NCBI GenBank assembly: GCA_963709875.1
Contig: CAVPYB010000012.1
Span: 186,001-250,000 of the forward strand
Direction of reading: 5' to 3'
Origin: JAQBDA01 sp963709875
Lineage (GTDB): Bacteria > Chloroflexota > Anaerolineae > Anaerolineales > UBA4823
Length of the DNA: 64,000 nt
A program made the position numbers and the translations under genes. The notes under the pieces are model-generated. The model did no database searches and had not been told where the DNA came from. It saw only the letters and a program-made list of their open reading frames with translations. Shown here one piece after another: positions 8,245 to 16,975 of the stretch. Position 1 is the stretch's first letter, and each line of letters begins with the position of its first letter.

Positions 8245-9570
8245 TCAACTGCAGCCCAGGCGGCAGTCGAAATGGTCATTCGGCGATGTGCCGCGCACCA
8301 GTCCAAGACCAGGCAGTGCGTTGATCCGGGCAATAAAAGCATCCCCCACCGGGCGGCGGTTCAAAACATCTTGCAGCCAAATCTTGAATTTCATCACGTT
8401 GCAGGGGATGCCCTTAACGCGCACGTCATAGAACATTGCAATGCTATCGAAGGCGCTGTCCTGCTCTCCACTGGCTGCTGAGACATAATAACTGAACATC
8501 GGTCCGAAATCTTCTGCGAAGCGCCAACTGCAGGCAGTGCTGTCAATTTCCCACATCTCCAGGAAAAAATGTGAAAACAATCCTACGTAGATATCTAATT
8601 CTTCACCTGCAGTTGCCCCGTGGGGCGTACCGGTAGCAAACTGGATCAGGAAGTCGCCAGCATGCTCGTTCTCATGATCGAACGCCATGCGGGTGAACTG
8701 CGGTCCAATCGGGTTGAGCGCATTTGGACCCAGGATGATGTAAATGTCAATTTCGTCCGGGGCGGGTTGGCGGAAATCCGTCTGACCGTACTGGCTGGCG
8801 TTACGGGTCTTGGCATTCAACCGGGCATCGAAATTCACCTGCAGGTCGCTGAGCGTGTTCCACTCCACATACTGACCGGCGCGGATGGCTGCACCTACCG
8901 AGGCGGCGGTGTTTGTCTTTTCCTGTACAGTAACATTAGGATAGAGAGCTTCGTCGATCATATCCGTCATACACTGATATTTAGCAGTGCCATTCGCCAT
9001 CGCTTTGACATTATTCACCCGCTCACTCCAATCCAGGCCGGCCCAGGCCGGATCGCATTGCCGCGCCAGGACCGGCGACATGGAGTTGGTTAGTGCACCA
9101 TGAGACGAAGAGACAACTTCGCTTGCCTGAGCAGCCTCTCGCTCCAACGGGTGGTTTGCCGGTGCAATGGGCAGCGCTGCGGAAGGGGCAGCCGCTCCTC
9201 CTTGCTGGACGACGTGCCCCAGCTCGTGGGCGAGCAATTGGCGTCCCCTTTGGTTATACGGTTGATAATGCCCTTCAGCGAAGACGACCTGTGAACCGAC
9301 CGTATAGGCAAGCGCACCAACCGAGCGGGCAGATGATGCCGCTTTTGCATCCGTATGCACGCGCACCTGGCTGAAGTCGCGCTGGAAGTGATTCTCCATG
9401 AACTGGCACGTATCTGTGGCCAGCGGCTGGCCTGAGGAGCGCAGCACCTCGTGGACGATGGGCGGGGCAAAACCACCATCACCCCTAGCCCCTCTCCCTT
9501 GAAGGGAGAGGGGAAGGCGCTGCAATACGGTCGAGCCTGTTTTGGTTTGCGCAAAAGTGTGCCAGCTCAC
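8245..9570 (-). CDS. DUF4157 candidate eCIS effector with second zincin motif
   Basis: 441 residues from a GTG that overlaps the previous stop by 4 nt (GTGA). The Cys leader found in the other two effectors is missing, but the repeat-encoded 'PLSLQGRGARGDG' (20-32) is present, followed by DUF4157 (about 34-122; 'PPIVHEVLRSSGQPL', HELGH at 115-119). The C-terminal part (170-441) is different from those of its neighbours. It has a second HExxH, HENEH at 299-303 in 'FDHENEHAGDF', with a possible third ligand in 'GEELDIY' about 20 residues later, so it could be a metallopeptidase toxin. Several Cys residues are conserved in spacing at both ends. The catalytic claim is inference from motif. Confidence 0.75.
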   Translation of the reverse strand: MSWHTFAQTKTGSTVLQRLPLSLQGRGARGDGGFAPPIVHEVLRSSGQPLATDTCQFMENHFQRDFSQVRVHTDAKAASSARSVGALAYTVGSQVVFAEGHYQPYNQRGRQLLAHELGHVVQQGGAAAPSAALPIAPANHPLEREAAQASEVVSSSHGALTNSMSPVLARQCDPAWAGLDWSERVNNVKAMANGTAKYQCMTDMIDEALYPNVTVQEKTNTAASVGAAIRAGQYVEWNTLSDLQVNFDARLNAKTRNASQYGQTDFRQPAPDEIDIYIILGPNALNPIGPQFTRMAFDHENEHAGDFLIQFATGTPHGATAGEELDIYVGLFSHFFLEMWEIDSTACSWRFAEDFGPMFSYYVSAASGEQDSAFDSIAMFYDVRVKGIPCNVMKFKIWLQDVLNRRPVGDAFIARINALPGLGLVRGTSPNDHFDCRLGCS

Positions 9571-9833
9571 CGGCTCATACCTCCATAGACAGCCTGGGCG
9601 ATCTGAACACCCAACTGGACCGGGTCCGGTGCCGCATCCACGGCAGGCAGGTTGATCTCACCTGCGGACAGACGCGGCTGCACGCCTCCCTCTGCCCACT
9701 GCGTAGCGAGACCGCCCTCGTACAGCAGGCGCATCAGCTCGCCCTCCACCGCAGCGCGCAGCAGAGCGCGCTGCCCTCTGGGGAGATCGATGCCGTGCAA
9801 GACCAGCTGTTCAATAGAGATATCGATATCCAT
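9567..9833 (-). CDS. Small conserved eCIS-associated protein of unknown function
   Basis: 88 residues. The protein opens 'MDIDISIEQLVLHGIDLPRG' and continues with a helix 'QRALLRAAVEGELMRLLYEGG', then a Pro-rich loop and a terminal helix 'VQLGVQIAQAVYGGMS'. I have the impression that similar small proteins occur between the ATPase and DUF4157 genes of other eCIS loci, but I cannot name the family. Its stop overlaps the start of the zincin effector by 4 nt and it lies 13 nt after the ATPase, so it may be an adaptor for effector loading. That role is a guess from position. Confidence 0.65.
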   Translation of the reverse strand: MDIDISIEQLVLHGIDLPRGQRALLRAAVEGELMRLLYEGGLATQWAEGGVQPRLSAGEINLPAVDAAPDPVQLGVQIAQAVYGGMSR

Positions 9834-9846
9834 ATAATTTCGTCCG

Positions 9847-11827
9847 CTAACGGTAATCGGCCTCGATGACCGGCTTATCCAGCTTGCGGAACTCGGCCTT
9901 TACAGCCTCGAAGACCAGCGACATGGTCACCGTTGAGTTTGCCTGAGCGGCAAGGAAGGCGGCATTCAAAGCCGCGTTATGGATGCTGCCGCCGGTCAGG
10001 TGCAAGCGCGCCAGCCGGTCATAATCCAAGTCTTCGACAGGCGTCTCGGGAGGGAAGATGCGCTCCCAGATCAACCTGCGCTCAGGCATACCGGGAAAAG
10101 GGAAGCTCACCACGAAACGCAGCCGCCGCATGAATGCCTGATCGAGGGCATTCTTCATATTGGTCGCCAGGATCGCCAGCCCACGGTAGGCCTCCATGCG
10201 CTGCAGCAGGTAGTTGATCTCGATATTGGCGTAGCGGTCGTGGCTGTCTTTTACCTCGCTGCGCTTGCCAAACAGCGCATCGGCCTCATCGAAGAACAGG
10301 ATCGCTCCGCCATCCTCGGCTGCATCGAACAATTTGCGCAAATTCTTCTCCGTCTCACCAATGTACTTGCTGACCACCGAAGAAAGGTCAATGCGGTACA
10401 GGTCGAGCTGTAGGTTGTTGGCGATCACCTCGGCTGCCATCGTCTTACCGGTGCCGCTCTCTCCGGCAAACAGGGCGCTGATGCCCAGGCCGCGGTTCAT
10501 CTTCTGGCGGAAGCCCCACTCATCGTACACCCGGCTGCGCTGCGCCACCTGGTCTGCGATCTGGCGCAGGGTGCGCTCTTCGGTCTCCGGCAGAACGATA
10601 TCCTGCCATGTTGCCCGGGCATCGATGCGCTGCGCCAGCATCTCCATGCGCGGGCGGCTGCGCGCCAGGCTCGCCTGCCAGACCCGGCTGTGAAGGTCAT
10701 CCTGGTTTGAAGAGAGCGCCGCGCGTGCCAGGTCGTGGATTGTCGGCAGGTTGAGGTTGAACTGCCCGGCGAGCAGGGCGGGTGTCCTGCCGTTCGTGCT
10801 CGTCTCGCCAGCGAATGCCTCCCCCCAGGCGGACTTCTGCTCAGCAGGCGTCGGTCGCTGTACATCCAGCAAGATGCTCTCCCGGAGCGAGCCGGACCAC
10901 GGTTCACGCGAAGCCAGGAAGATCAGGCCGCTGCTCTGCGAGATGAAACGCTGCAGCGCCTGCACCTGCCCCTCATGCGAGCCGGCCTCCGGCAGGTCGT
11001 GGGCATCGATATACAAGGCGACCGGCAGCAGCAGGCTCTCACGTCCCCACAGGCGGGTGAAATTTTCGGCCTCCCCAAGCTGCGCCGGGAAGAGGCCAGC
11101 TTCCAGGCGATAAACCCGCAAACCCAGTGCCTGTGCAGTATGCCGGGCAACCAGCTCTTTGCTCAATCGGTCGCTGCCGGGCAGCTGGATAACGGACACT
11201 GCCTGGGTGAGGTCTGCCTGCTGGAGGTCTGTCAATGCCTGGTCGAACGCCATATGCTGGGATGGAGGCAGCCCGTCTTCCAGCCCCACAGCCTCCAGCA
11301 GAGTCAGCATCGGCACCAAACGGTCATCAAGATAATTCAGCCCCTTCAAATAGCTGACGATGCGCTCATCGGCGCGCAGGGCTGCCGCCATGAGCGGTAC
11401 GCCCGCCGCCTGGTTGACTTCCAGCAGCTGCCAGTAGCGCAGCGGGCGACCCGGGGTCAGCGCATCCCAGGTTGGTGAGTTCGAACAGCGCCATCGCCAG
11501 GGCAAATGTCGGGTATGCGCGGTTGAGGTCTCCCTGGGCACGGGCGCACAGTGTAGGAATTCGAGTGTCGTATTCCATGGCGGCGCACAGCAGCAGTATC
11601 TCCTGCTCGAAGCGGGAAAGCCCCAGCTGTCCAGCCAGCAAATGCATGGCGGGAGGCGGGCTGGCCTGCTCGGTCGCCAGGAGAATATCTTCTGCTCGAT
11701 CTACCCGTGGCGCTCCATCCTCGTCCTCCGGCGCGCCTGCCAGCCGTTCCAGGCGCAGATGCAGCCAGCCCAGCGCGGCGGATAAATACGCACTGTTATT
11801 GGATTCCCAATTGTGCAGCTCGTCCAT
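9847..11827 (-). CDS. eCIS AAA+ ATPase (Afp15-like), interrupted by a single-base frameshift
   Basis: Removing one base near 11470-11473 joins two frames into a 659-residue protein, the normal size for eCIS ATPases. The N-terminal part (from MDELHNWESNNSAYL, ATG at 11827) ends its frame after 'FALAMALFELTN'; the other frame resumes with 'WDALTPGRPLRYWQLLE', the next motif expected in the family. The C-terminal AAA+ domain is complete: Walker A GESGTGKT, Walker B ILFFDEADALFGKR, sensor 'AILATNMKNALDQAFMRR' and the arginine-containing 'RLRFVVSFPFP'. The ATPase is thought to recycle or terminate particle assembly. The ATG shares one base with the DUF4255 stop (TAATG). Whether the frameshift is real is open. 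Confidence 0.88.
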
Positions 11828-13068
11828 TAAGTAATGGTCACTTTCTGGTTGCTGGCGAACTCCAATCCGGTCGGAGTGCGAGTGAACGGCAGGCTGTCCA
11901 CACCATCCACACGCAGGCGCACTACGTATTCACCTGCGCTTGCGCCCGCGGCCAGGAAAGTGAGCGTGGTTGGGTCGGGCGGGTCGGCTAAACCTGGAGG
12001 CGGGTTGTTGATTGTTTGCGGCTCGAGCTGCCGGTCGCCGAACAGCAGGCGCACGTTCGCCTCCGGCAGCAGTCTGGGAGTGCAAGTGACGGTCAGCGTC
12101 ACGTCCCCGGCTGGAGCTGTGATCGGGCTGATCGCGATCGTAGGTGCCAGGGCAAAAGCCTGGCTGTTGCTCGTCCAGGCCGGCACGCCCGGGCGGACCA
12201 TAACCAGCTCCAGGCTGTAAAAGCCCGGCATCCAGTCGAGCATGGCATTGGAATCCTCGAGGACCGCGGGGATGTGCACGGAGATTTGCGTTCCCGTACC
12301 ACCTTCGAGAGGGGCGAGTTCCTTGACAGCATCCAGCCTCGGATGTGTAAAGCGGGCGGTAATTCCTGGCAGATCCAGGTTGTGTCCGGTCAGGCTCAGG
12401 TCCTCACCCAGGCGCACACCGGGCTGCGGCGTGGGCGGACGCACGTCGCTCAGACTCGGGGAAGCAAACGGGAATACCAGCGGACCAACATCCCCCTCGC
12501 CGCGGCTCAAGACCGGCAGGGCGGAACGCGTGGGACGCCTGCTCTCGATCAGGACCACCGCTGCCTGGTAGGCTGCCGAGATGCGGTACTGGCTCTGGAA
12601 AGCCGACCACAGCTTGGATGTCTCGTCCAATGACAGCGGCTGCAGGGAGAGACGCACGCGCTCGAACTGGTTGTTCAGGTCACTCTGCGGCAGAGCCGCT
12701 TCGATCTCATCCGGGCTGAGCAGCGGGTGGTCGTTCAGCAGGCTCATGGCATGTCCGAGAGCCTGGTGACCGCGGTTGTCGTCGTCGTTCTCACCATACG
12801 CGGTGATCAGGTAGTATAAATTCAGCGCCAGCGGCGGCGGAGAGACCTCCCCCGACCGCACCTGGAAAGGCATATCCTGGTTGCGCCAGGTGTAGTTTGG
12901 CTCGACCTGGTACATGAAGATATTGATCTGGTTGCCGCTGATCCCATTACGGGCTTTATCGAGCGGGCGCGCTGTGACAGTGGTGCCCGGGATAGCGGCA
13001 TTGATGCCCTCGAATAGGATGCGGATAAGGGTCTCGGTGACGGCGGCAATCGCCAGCGGGTTGCTCAT
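11827..13068 (-). CDS. DUF4255/Pvc16-like tail terminator protein
   Basis: 413 residues. The N-terminal domain (about 1-190) is clear: 'LAIAAVTETLIRILFEGI', 'NQINIFMYQVEPNYTWRNQD', 'PPPLALNLYYLITAYGEND', 'HQALGHAMSLLNDHPLL' and 'LSLDETSKLWSAFQSQYR' are hallmark segments of DUF4255. The C-terminal half contains Ig-like (IPT/TIG-type) strands ('GEDLSLTGHNLDLPG', 'VTLTVTCTPRLLPEANVRLL'). In Afp and PVC the homologous protein caps the tube and sheath at the head-distal end. Its start overlaps the stop of the Pro-rich gene by 4 nt (ATGA), and the next gene overlaps its own stop. Confidence 0.88.
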   Translation of the reverse strand: MSNPLAIAAVTETLIRILFEGINAAIPGTTVTARPLDKARNGISGNQINIFMYQVEPNYTWRNQDMPFQVRSGEVSPPPLALNLYYLITAYGENDDDNRGHQALGHAMSLLNDHPLLSPDEIEAALPQSDLNNQFERVRLSLQPLSLDETSKLWSAFQSQYRISAAYQAAVVLIESRRPTRSALPVLSRGEGDVGPLVFPFASPSLSDVRPPTPQPGVRLGEDLSLTGHNLDLPGITARFTHPRLDAVKELAPLEGGTGTQISVHIPAVLEDSNAMLDWMPGFYSLELVMVRPGVPAWTSNSQAFALAPTIAISPITAPAGDVTLTVTCTPRLLPEANVRLLFGDRQLEPQTINNPPPGLADPPDPTTLTFLAAGASAGEYVVRLRVDGVDSLPFTRTPTGLEFASNQKVTIT

Positions 13069-13985
13069 CGCTCGCCTCCATTGCGCTGCTCGAGATATTC
13101 CTGCAGGCTTAGAGCGGGTGCCGGTCTGGGTGCCCTGGGCTGGGGCGCCGGCACCGGGGGAGGTGGTGTCGCGCGCACCTCGATGCGCCCGATCGTCACC
13201 CGGATGACCGGCTGGGGTTGGGGCTTATCTTGGAAGGAGACCTCGGCTATCGACGGGAGCGTGGGTGAACGGGTGGGGAGTTCGTCCCCACCGGCTTCGG
13301 CTGCTTCCGGGAGGCTGGGGTCAGGTCCGCGCCGCGGGCGGTCTGTTTCCCCTGCGTGGGGTTCTCTGGCATCACGTGCGGCAGTCTGCGACCGGGTATC
13401 CTCAAGGGGGAAGTCAGCGGTTTCCCGCCGCACGGGCTGAGGGATGGGCTGTTCCGATCGTTGACGCTCGGAGCTGGTAGCAGTCATCTCGGCACTGGCA
13501 GATACGCCCGTAGGGGCGTCGCCTTCATCGCGTTTGGGCTGGGTTGCATGGCGCGGTTGCACGCGCGACACTCCTTCTGGTACTTCCTCAGCAGCGGTCG
13601 TGAGGTGAGTGAGGGCTTCCACAGGATCCGCAGCTGGCAGCGTGATGTGCGGAGCAGGCTCGCCGCTCTCCCTGCCGCGCAGATCATCTGATGCGGCGGA
13701 GGGCATGCGGTCTTCCCCGGAGGGCGCAGGGACGGCTTCGACCGGTGATAAATCGACAACCGATCTGGATGCCGGTGGCAGCTGTGGAGAAGATTCGCCC
13801 TCATTAGATGCCCTGCTCCTGGGCAGCGTATCCGGCTCTCTAGGAGGTGTACCTTCCAACCCCTGCGCTTCTTCAAACTCTCCAAGCATGAGTGGAGGGC
13901 TGGAAAAGCGTGGGGCGATCAGGGGTTGGACAACTGCCTCACTGCCCAGTGTGCGTTGCACCAGTCGCTGCAGGTATCCGCTCAT
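13065..13985 (-). CDS. Pro/Glu-rich eCIS-associated protein, unknown function
   Basis: 306 residues. A short conserved N-terminus 'MSGYLQRLVQRTLGSEAVVQ' with 'PLIAPRF' and a conserved C-terminus 'VIRVTIGRIEVRATPPPP' plus 'LSLQEYLEQRNGG' flank about 220 residues of low-complexity Pro, Glu, Ser and Arg sequence. Such end-conserved, disordered-middle proteins sit between the CxxC protein and DUF4255 in related loci; their job is unknown to me. The spacing between two conserved ends suggests a tether or length-measuring role, as in tape-measure logic, but this is only speculation. It has 4-nt ATGA overlaps with the genes on both sides. Confidence 0.65.
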   Translation of the reverse strand: MSGYLQRLVQRTLGSEAVVQPLIAPRFSSPPLMLGEFEEAQGLEGTPPREPDTLPRSRASNEGESSPQLPPASRSVVDLSPVEAVPAPSGEDRMPSAASDDLRGRESGEPAPHITLPAADPVEALTHLTTAAEEVPEGVSRVQPRHATQPKRDEGDAPTGVSASAEMTATSSERQRSEQPIPQPVRRETADFPLEDTRSQTAARDAREPHAGETDRPRRGPDPSLPEAAEAGGDELPTRSPTLPSIAEVSFQDKPQPQPVIRVTIGRIEVRATPPPPVPAPQPRAPRPAPALSLQEYLEQRNGGER

Positions 13986-14785
13986 CCGAGCACCATTTCC
14001 AGATATGCCTGACGGCGGGCGGCGGTCATGTTCAAGATATACTCCTCACTCCAACCATAGGCACTTGCCAGGATGTGAACATCCTGCAGCAACCGTTTCG
14101 CCAGGGCTGCGATCTCTCTCCAGAAGAATGTGCTGATGTCGAAGATCGCCTGCCAGTGGTGATCGCAGTGCGGGCAGCTCAGGTCGAGCAGGATGTCCCC
14201 CTGCGGGTCCGCTTGTGCGATGCGCTCCCCCAGCCATGCGAGCACATCGGAGGGCAGGTTAATTGGATCGACCCGAGCGTCACCGAGATGCGCTTCGAGC
14301 ACGCAGCGGCTTAGCAGCCTGCTCTGGGCATCATCCACGCTTGGGGCATTGACAATGGCTGCCAGGTCATCCGAATCCGGCAGGCGGTAAGTCAAGCGGT
14401 AGTCTCCGAACTCTCCCGAGACCGAGGTCTGCCGGTCGATCGCACCCGCCAGGGAGTCGCTGCCCGCCAGGGGCCCCAGGTCAGGATATCCGGAAAGACG
14501 GATATCCGCTGCATCGAACCTCATCTCGACCTGCTGCGAGCACTGTGGGCATCGAGCGCTGCTTTCCAGGCGCGAACCGAGCGTGATCTCCCGCAGGAAC
14601 AGCAGCAACGCATCCCGCTGACCGATGGGCAGACCTGCCAGGCGGCCGCGCGGCACCCCGGTGCTCAGCCCCAGCAGCGTGAGCATCCGCTCGACCGCAT
14701 GCTGCCGCTGGCCTAACTCCCAGGCGCGCAGAACATCCGTCGCGGAAAGAGAGCGCATTGGTCCAGGCATCATCCCAGCTGCCAT
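13982..14785 (-). CDS. gp26-like baseplate or assembly protein with two CxxC pairs
   Basis: 267 residues (an alternative ATG lies a few codons downstream). It contains two zinc-ribbon-like pairs, 'SARCPQC' and 'LSCPHCDHHW', about 130 residues apart, with 'VLRAWELGQRQHAVERMLTL' at the N-terminus and 'ILNMTAARRQAYLEMVLG' at the C-terminus. This layout is like the T4-gp26-like baseplate family placed between tube and tail-terminator genes in tailed-particle loci. The four Cys suggest one shared zinc site. It overlaps the Pro-rich gene by 4 nt and begins 28 nt after the tube stop. Confidence 0.6.
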   Translation of the reverse strand: MAAGMMPGPMRSLSATDVLRAWELGQRQHAVERMLTLLGLSTGVPRGRLAGLPIGQRDALLLFLREITLGSRLESSARCPQCSQQVEMRFDAADIRLSGYPDLGPLAGSDSLAGAIDRQTSVSGEFGDYRLTYRLPDSDDLAAIVNAPSVDDAQSRLLSRCVLEAHLGDARVDPINLPSDVLAWLGERIAQADPQGDILLDLSCPHCDHHWQAIFDISTFFWREIAALAKRLLQDVHILASAYGWSEEYILNMTAARRQAYLEMVLG

Positions 14786-14813
14786 TTCCCCTGCTCTAAT
14801 ATCTACGATCAGC

Positions 14814-15338
14814 TTATGCCGGCTCTACGAAGCTCGGTTCGGTTGGCTCGCCGACCTCGTAATCACGCTCCCAGCCCTCATTCTCCAGCTTGAGGGTCTG
14901 GATCGCCACGGCATTGGCGTTGGCGTCCAGATCAGAGAGCGACTGGAACTCAGATACCCAACAGCGGTAAACCTTATACGCCAGGGCAAGCTGTCCGGCT
15001 TCGTTGTAAACTTCGATGATGATGTCCTTGCGGAAATCCTTGAGCGATACTTCTGCCCCCAGACCAGAACCGTAGTTCCAGACCTTGTTAGCCCATTTTT
15101 CGAACTCCGGGTCGTGGGTGACGCCACGCTCGAGGGTGATCGCCTCGTACTCGGTGCGCCCGGGCGACTTGCGGCTTGAGCTTGGGTCGCCGCCTTCACG
15201 ATGGGTGACGACTTCGGTTGTGCGCTTGAGGGCGCCGACTTTGCTCACGCCCGCTACATAGCGACCATCCCATTTTACGCGGAACTTGAAATTCTTATAC
15301 GGGTCGAACCGGTGCGTGTTTACGCTGAACTGAGCCAT
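14814..15338 (-). CDS. eCIS inner tube protein (Hcp/gp19-like)
   Basis: 174 residues. The segments 'DPYKNFKFRVKWDGRYVAGV', 'SKVGALKRTTEVVTHREGGD', 'SPGRTEYEAITLERGVTHDP', 'EFEKWANKVWNYG' and 'FRKDIIIEVYNEAGQLALAY' are the conserved core of T4-gp19-type tube proteins. A strong AGGAGG lies 5 nt before the ATG at 15338, as expected for a highly expressed structural subunit. Only one tube gene is seen in the window, whereas Afp/PVC-type loci often have more than one. It follows the sheath gene by 55 nt. Confidence 0.93.
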   Translation of the reverse strand: MAQFSVNTHRFDPYKNFKFRVKWDGRYVAGVSKVGALKRTTEVVTHREGGDPSSSRKSPGRTEYEAITLERGVTHDPEFEKWANKVWNYGSGLGAEVSLKDFRKDIIIEVYNEAGQLALAYKVYRCWVSEFQSLSDLDANANAVAIQTLKLENEGWERDYEVGEPTEPSFVEPA

Positions 15339-15393
15339 AATATCCTCCTGTCAGGTGTAGCCCTGTGGGCTGTATCTGCTGATGAACGCGGGA

Positions 15394-16975
15394 TCAGGTC
15401 TGGTCCTGGCCTGCCATTTGCTGCAGCTTGATCACCACGAATTCGGCCGGTTTGAGCGGTGCGAAACCGACCAGTATGTTGACTACACCACGGTTGATAT
15501 CATCCTGGGTGGTGGTCTCTTTATCGCACTTCACGAAGTAGGCTTCACGTGGTGTGCTGCCCTGGAATGCCCCCTGGCGGAACAGACCCTGCATGAATGC
15601 GCCGATATTCAGGCGGATCTGCGCCCACAGCGGCTCATCATTGGGCTCGAATACCACCCATTGGGTGCCCCTATACAGGCTCTCCTCGATAAACAAAGCC
15701 ATACGCCGTACAGGGATATACTTCCACTCCGAAGCCAGCCGGTCGTTTCCTTGCAGCGTGCGGGAACCCCACACAACTCGCCCGGCAGCCGGCATGGTCC
15801 GCAAGCAGTTCACACCTAACGGGTTCAGCTCGCCATTCTCTGCATCCGTCAGCGGCACGCTGAGCTGCGGCACACCTACCAGGGTCGCATCCAGTCCGGC
15901 AGGCGCTTTCCAAACACCACGCTGGGCGTCTGTGCGAGCGAAGATTCCCGCCACAGCCCCGCAGGGCACGAAATCCTCTACCTGGTTGTCTTTGAGCGGG
16001 TTGGGCATGCGCAGGCGGGGGAAAAAGAGGGCAGAGTTCTTGCTGCTCGTGCCGACCCCACCGACGCCGCTCTTGGCGGCATCCTTACTGCTCCAGCTGC
16101 TGGGTGGGTCGACGACCAGGAACGCCCTGCGCCTCTCGCTGTAGGCAGCTGCAGAACCGACCAGCGCGGTATCCACATCCCCGCCGGATAGGTAGGGCGG
16201 GATGCACAGGATATTGAACAGGTCGGCGTTCTCCAAGGCATATAGACCCTGTTTGGCAGTCTCTTTGCCGGTCCCGGTGAAATCATTGACATCCAGCAGG
16301 ACACCATCCGAGGCCTCGTCGGCGGTCTGCACTTTGGCATTGGTCGCGGGTGTGTTATCGCCCCACAGGTCTTCTCCCGCGGCCGGGTCCGGGTGCTCGG
16401 TCGGCCTGGTCGCCGGCAGGGAAGTCAGCCGGATCAGGCGCGATCCGTTCGCTATGATCTTGTCAGCCTGCCGGGCATGCCCGGCTGTGATCGACAAATT
16501 GCGAAATTCTTCGATCTGTCCGGTGCCATCGTCGCGGACGAACAGGTTGAAAAGGCTGTCCGCCGCTTCTCCCGGCTCCAGAGGGCGGGTATCGTGATCG
16601 ACCCGCACGCGCAGCTTGTTACCCCACGCGCCGGAATAGGCTGCTTGAACGGACAGCGTATCGTGGGTGATGGTAGCTTTTGCAGGTTTTGCACCACCGC
16701 CAGAACTCTGCATGATACAGGCGCACGATGATCGCCTGGCTGCCACCATTCAAATAAAAGTCGCGCACAGCGTAACTCAGCGCACTCCCGGTCCACAGTC
16801 CACCGAAGATGCGCTCGAAATCGCCATAACTATTGATTACGATGGGATCATCCGTCGGTCCGCGCAGTGCCCGGCCGACGAATGCCGTGATCGATGTGGC
16901 GACACCTGTGATCGTGCGCACACCGCTGGGTATTTCCTCGATATATACACCTGGGTAAGAAAGGGTTGCTGGCAT
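15394..16975 (-). CDS. eCIS contractile sheath protein, interrupted by a single-base frameshift
   Basis: Deleting one base near 16708 gives a 526-residue sheath. The start at 16975 (MPATLSYPGVYIEEIPSG) has GGAGG 8 nt upstream. The first frame carries 'AFVGRALRGPTDDPIVINSY' and ends after 'GGSQAIIVRLYH'. The second frame resumes 'SSGGGAKPAKATITHD' and runs to the family's C-terminus, including 'GVWKAPAGLDATLVGV', 'RTMPAAGRVVWGSRTL', 'YIPVRRMALFIEESLYRGTQ' and 'FAPLKPAEFVVIKLQQ'. Sheath contraction drives the tube into the target. Only one sheath gene is visible, so a true frameshift here would abolish the particle unless other copies lie elsewhere. Confidence 0.92.

Noticed and set aside
4815..9225. 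DUF4157 HExxH as proof of protease toxins
   Set aside because: The motif belongs to the shared DUF4157 head in all three proteins and may be structural or for loading; toxicity should be judged from the C-terminal parts.
9090..9554. Minus-strand frame with 'SPFKGEGLGVM'
   Set aside because: This is the palindromic repeat read in a different frame inside the DUF4157 gene; a well-known source of false genes.
11465..11478. Programmed +1 frameshifting as the explanation for the ATPase
   Set aside because: No known slippery site or stimulatory element is visible, and unrelated housekeeping-type genes show the same single-base problem, so an error or mutation is more likely.
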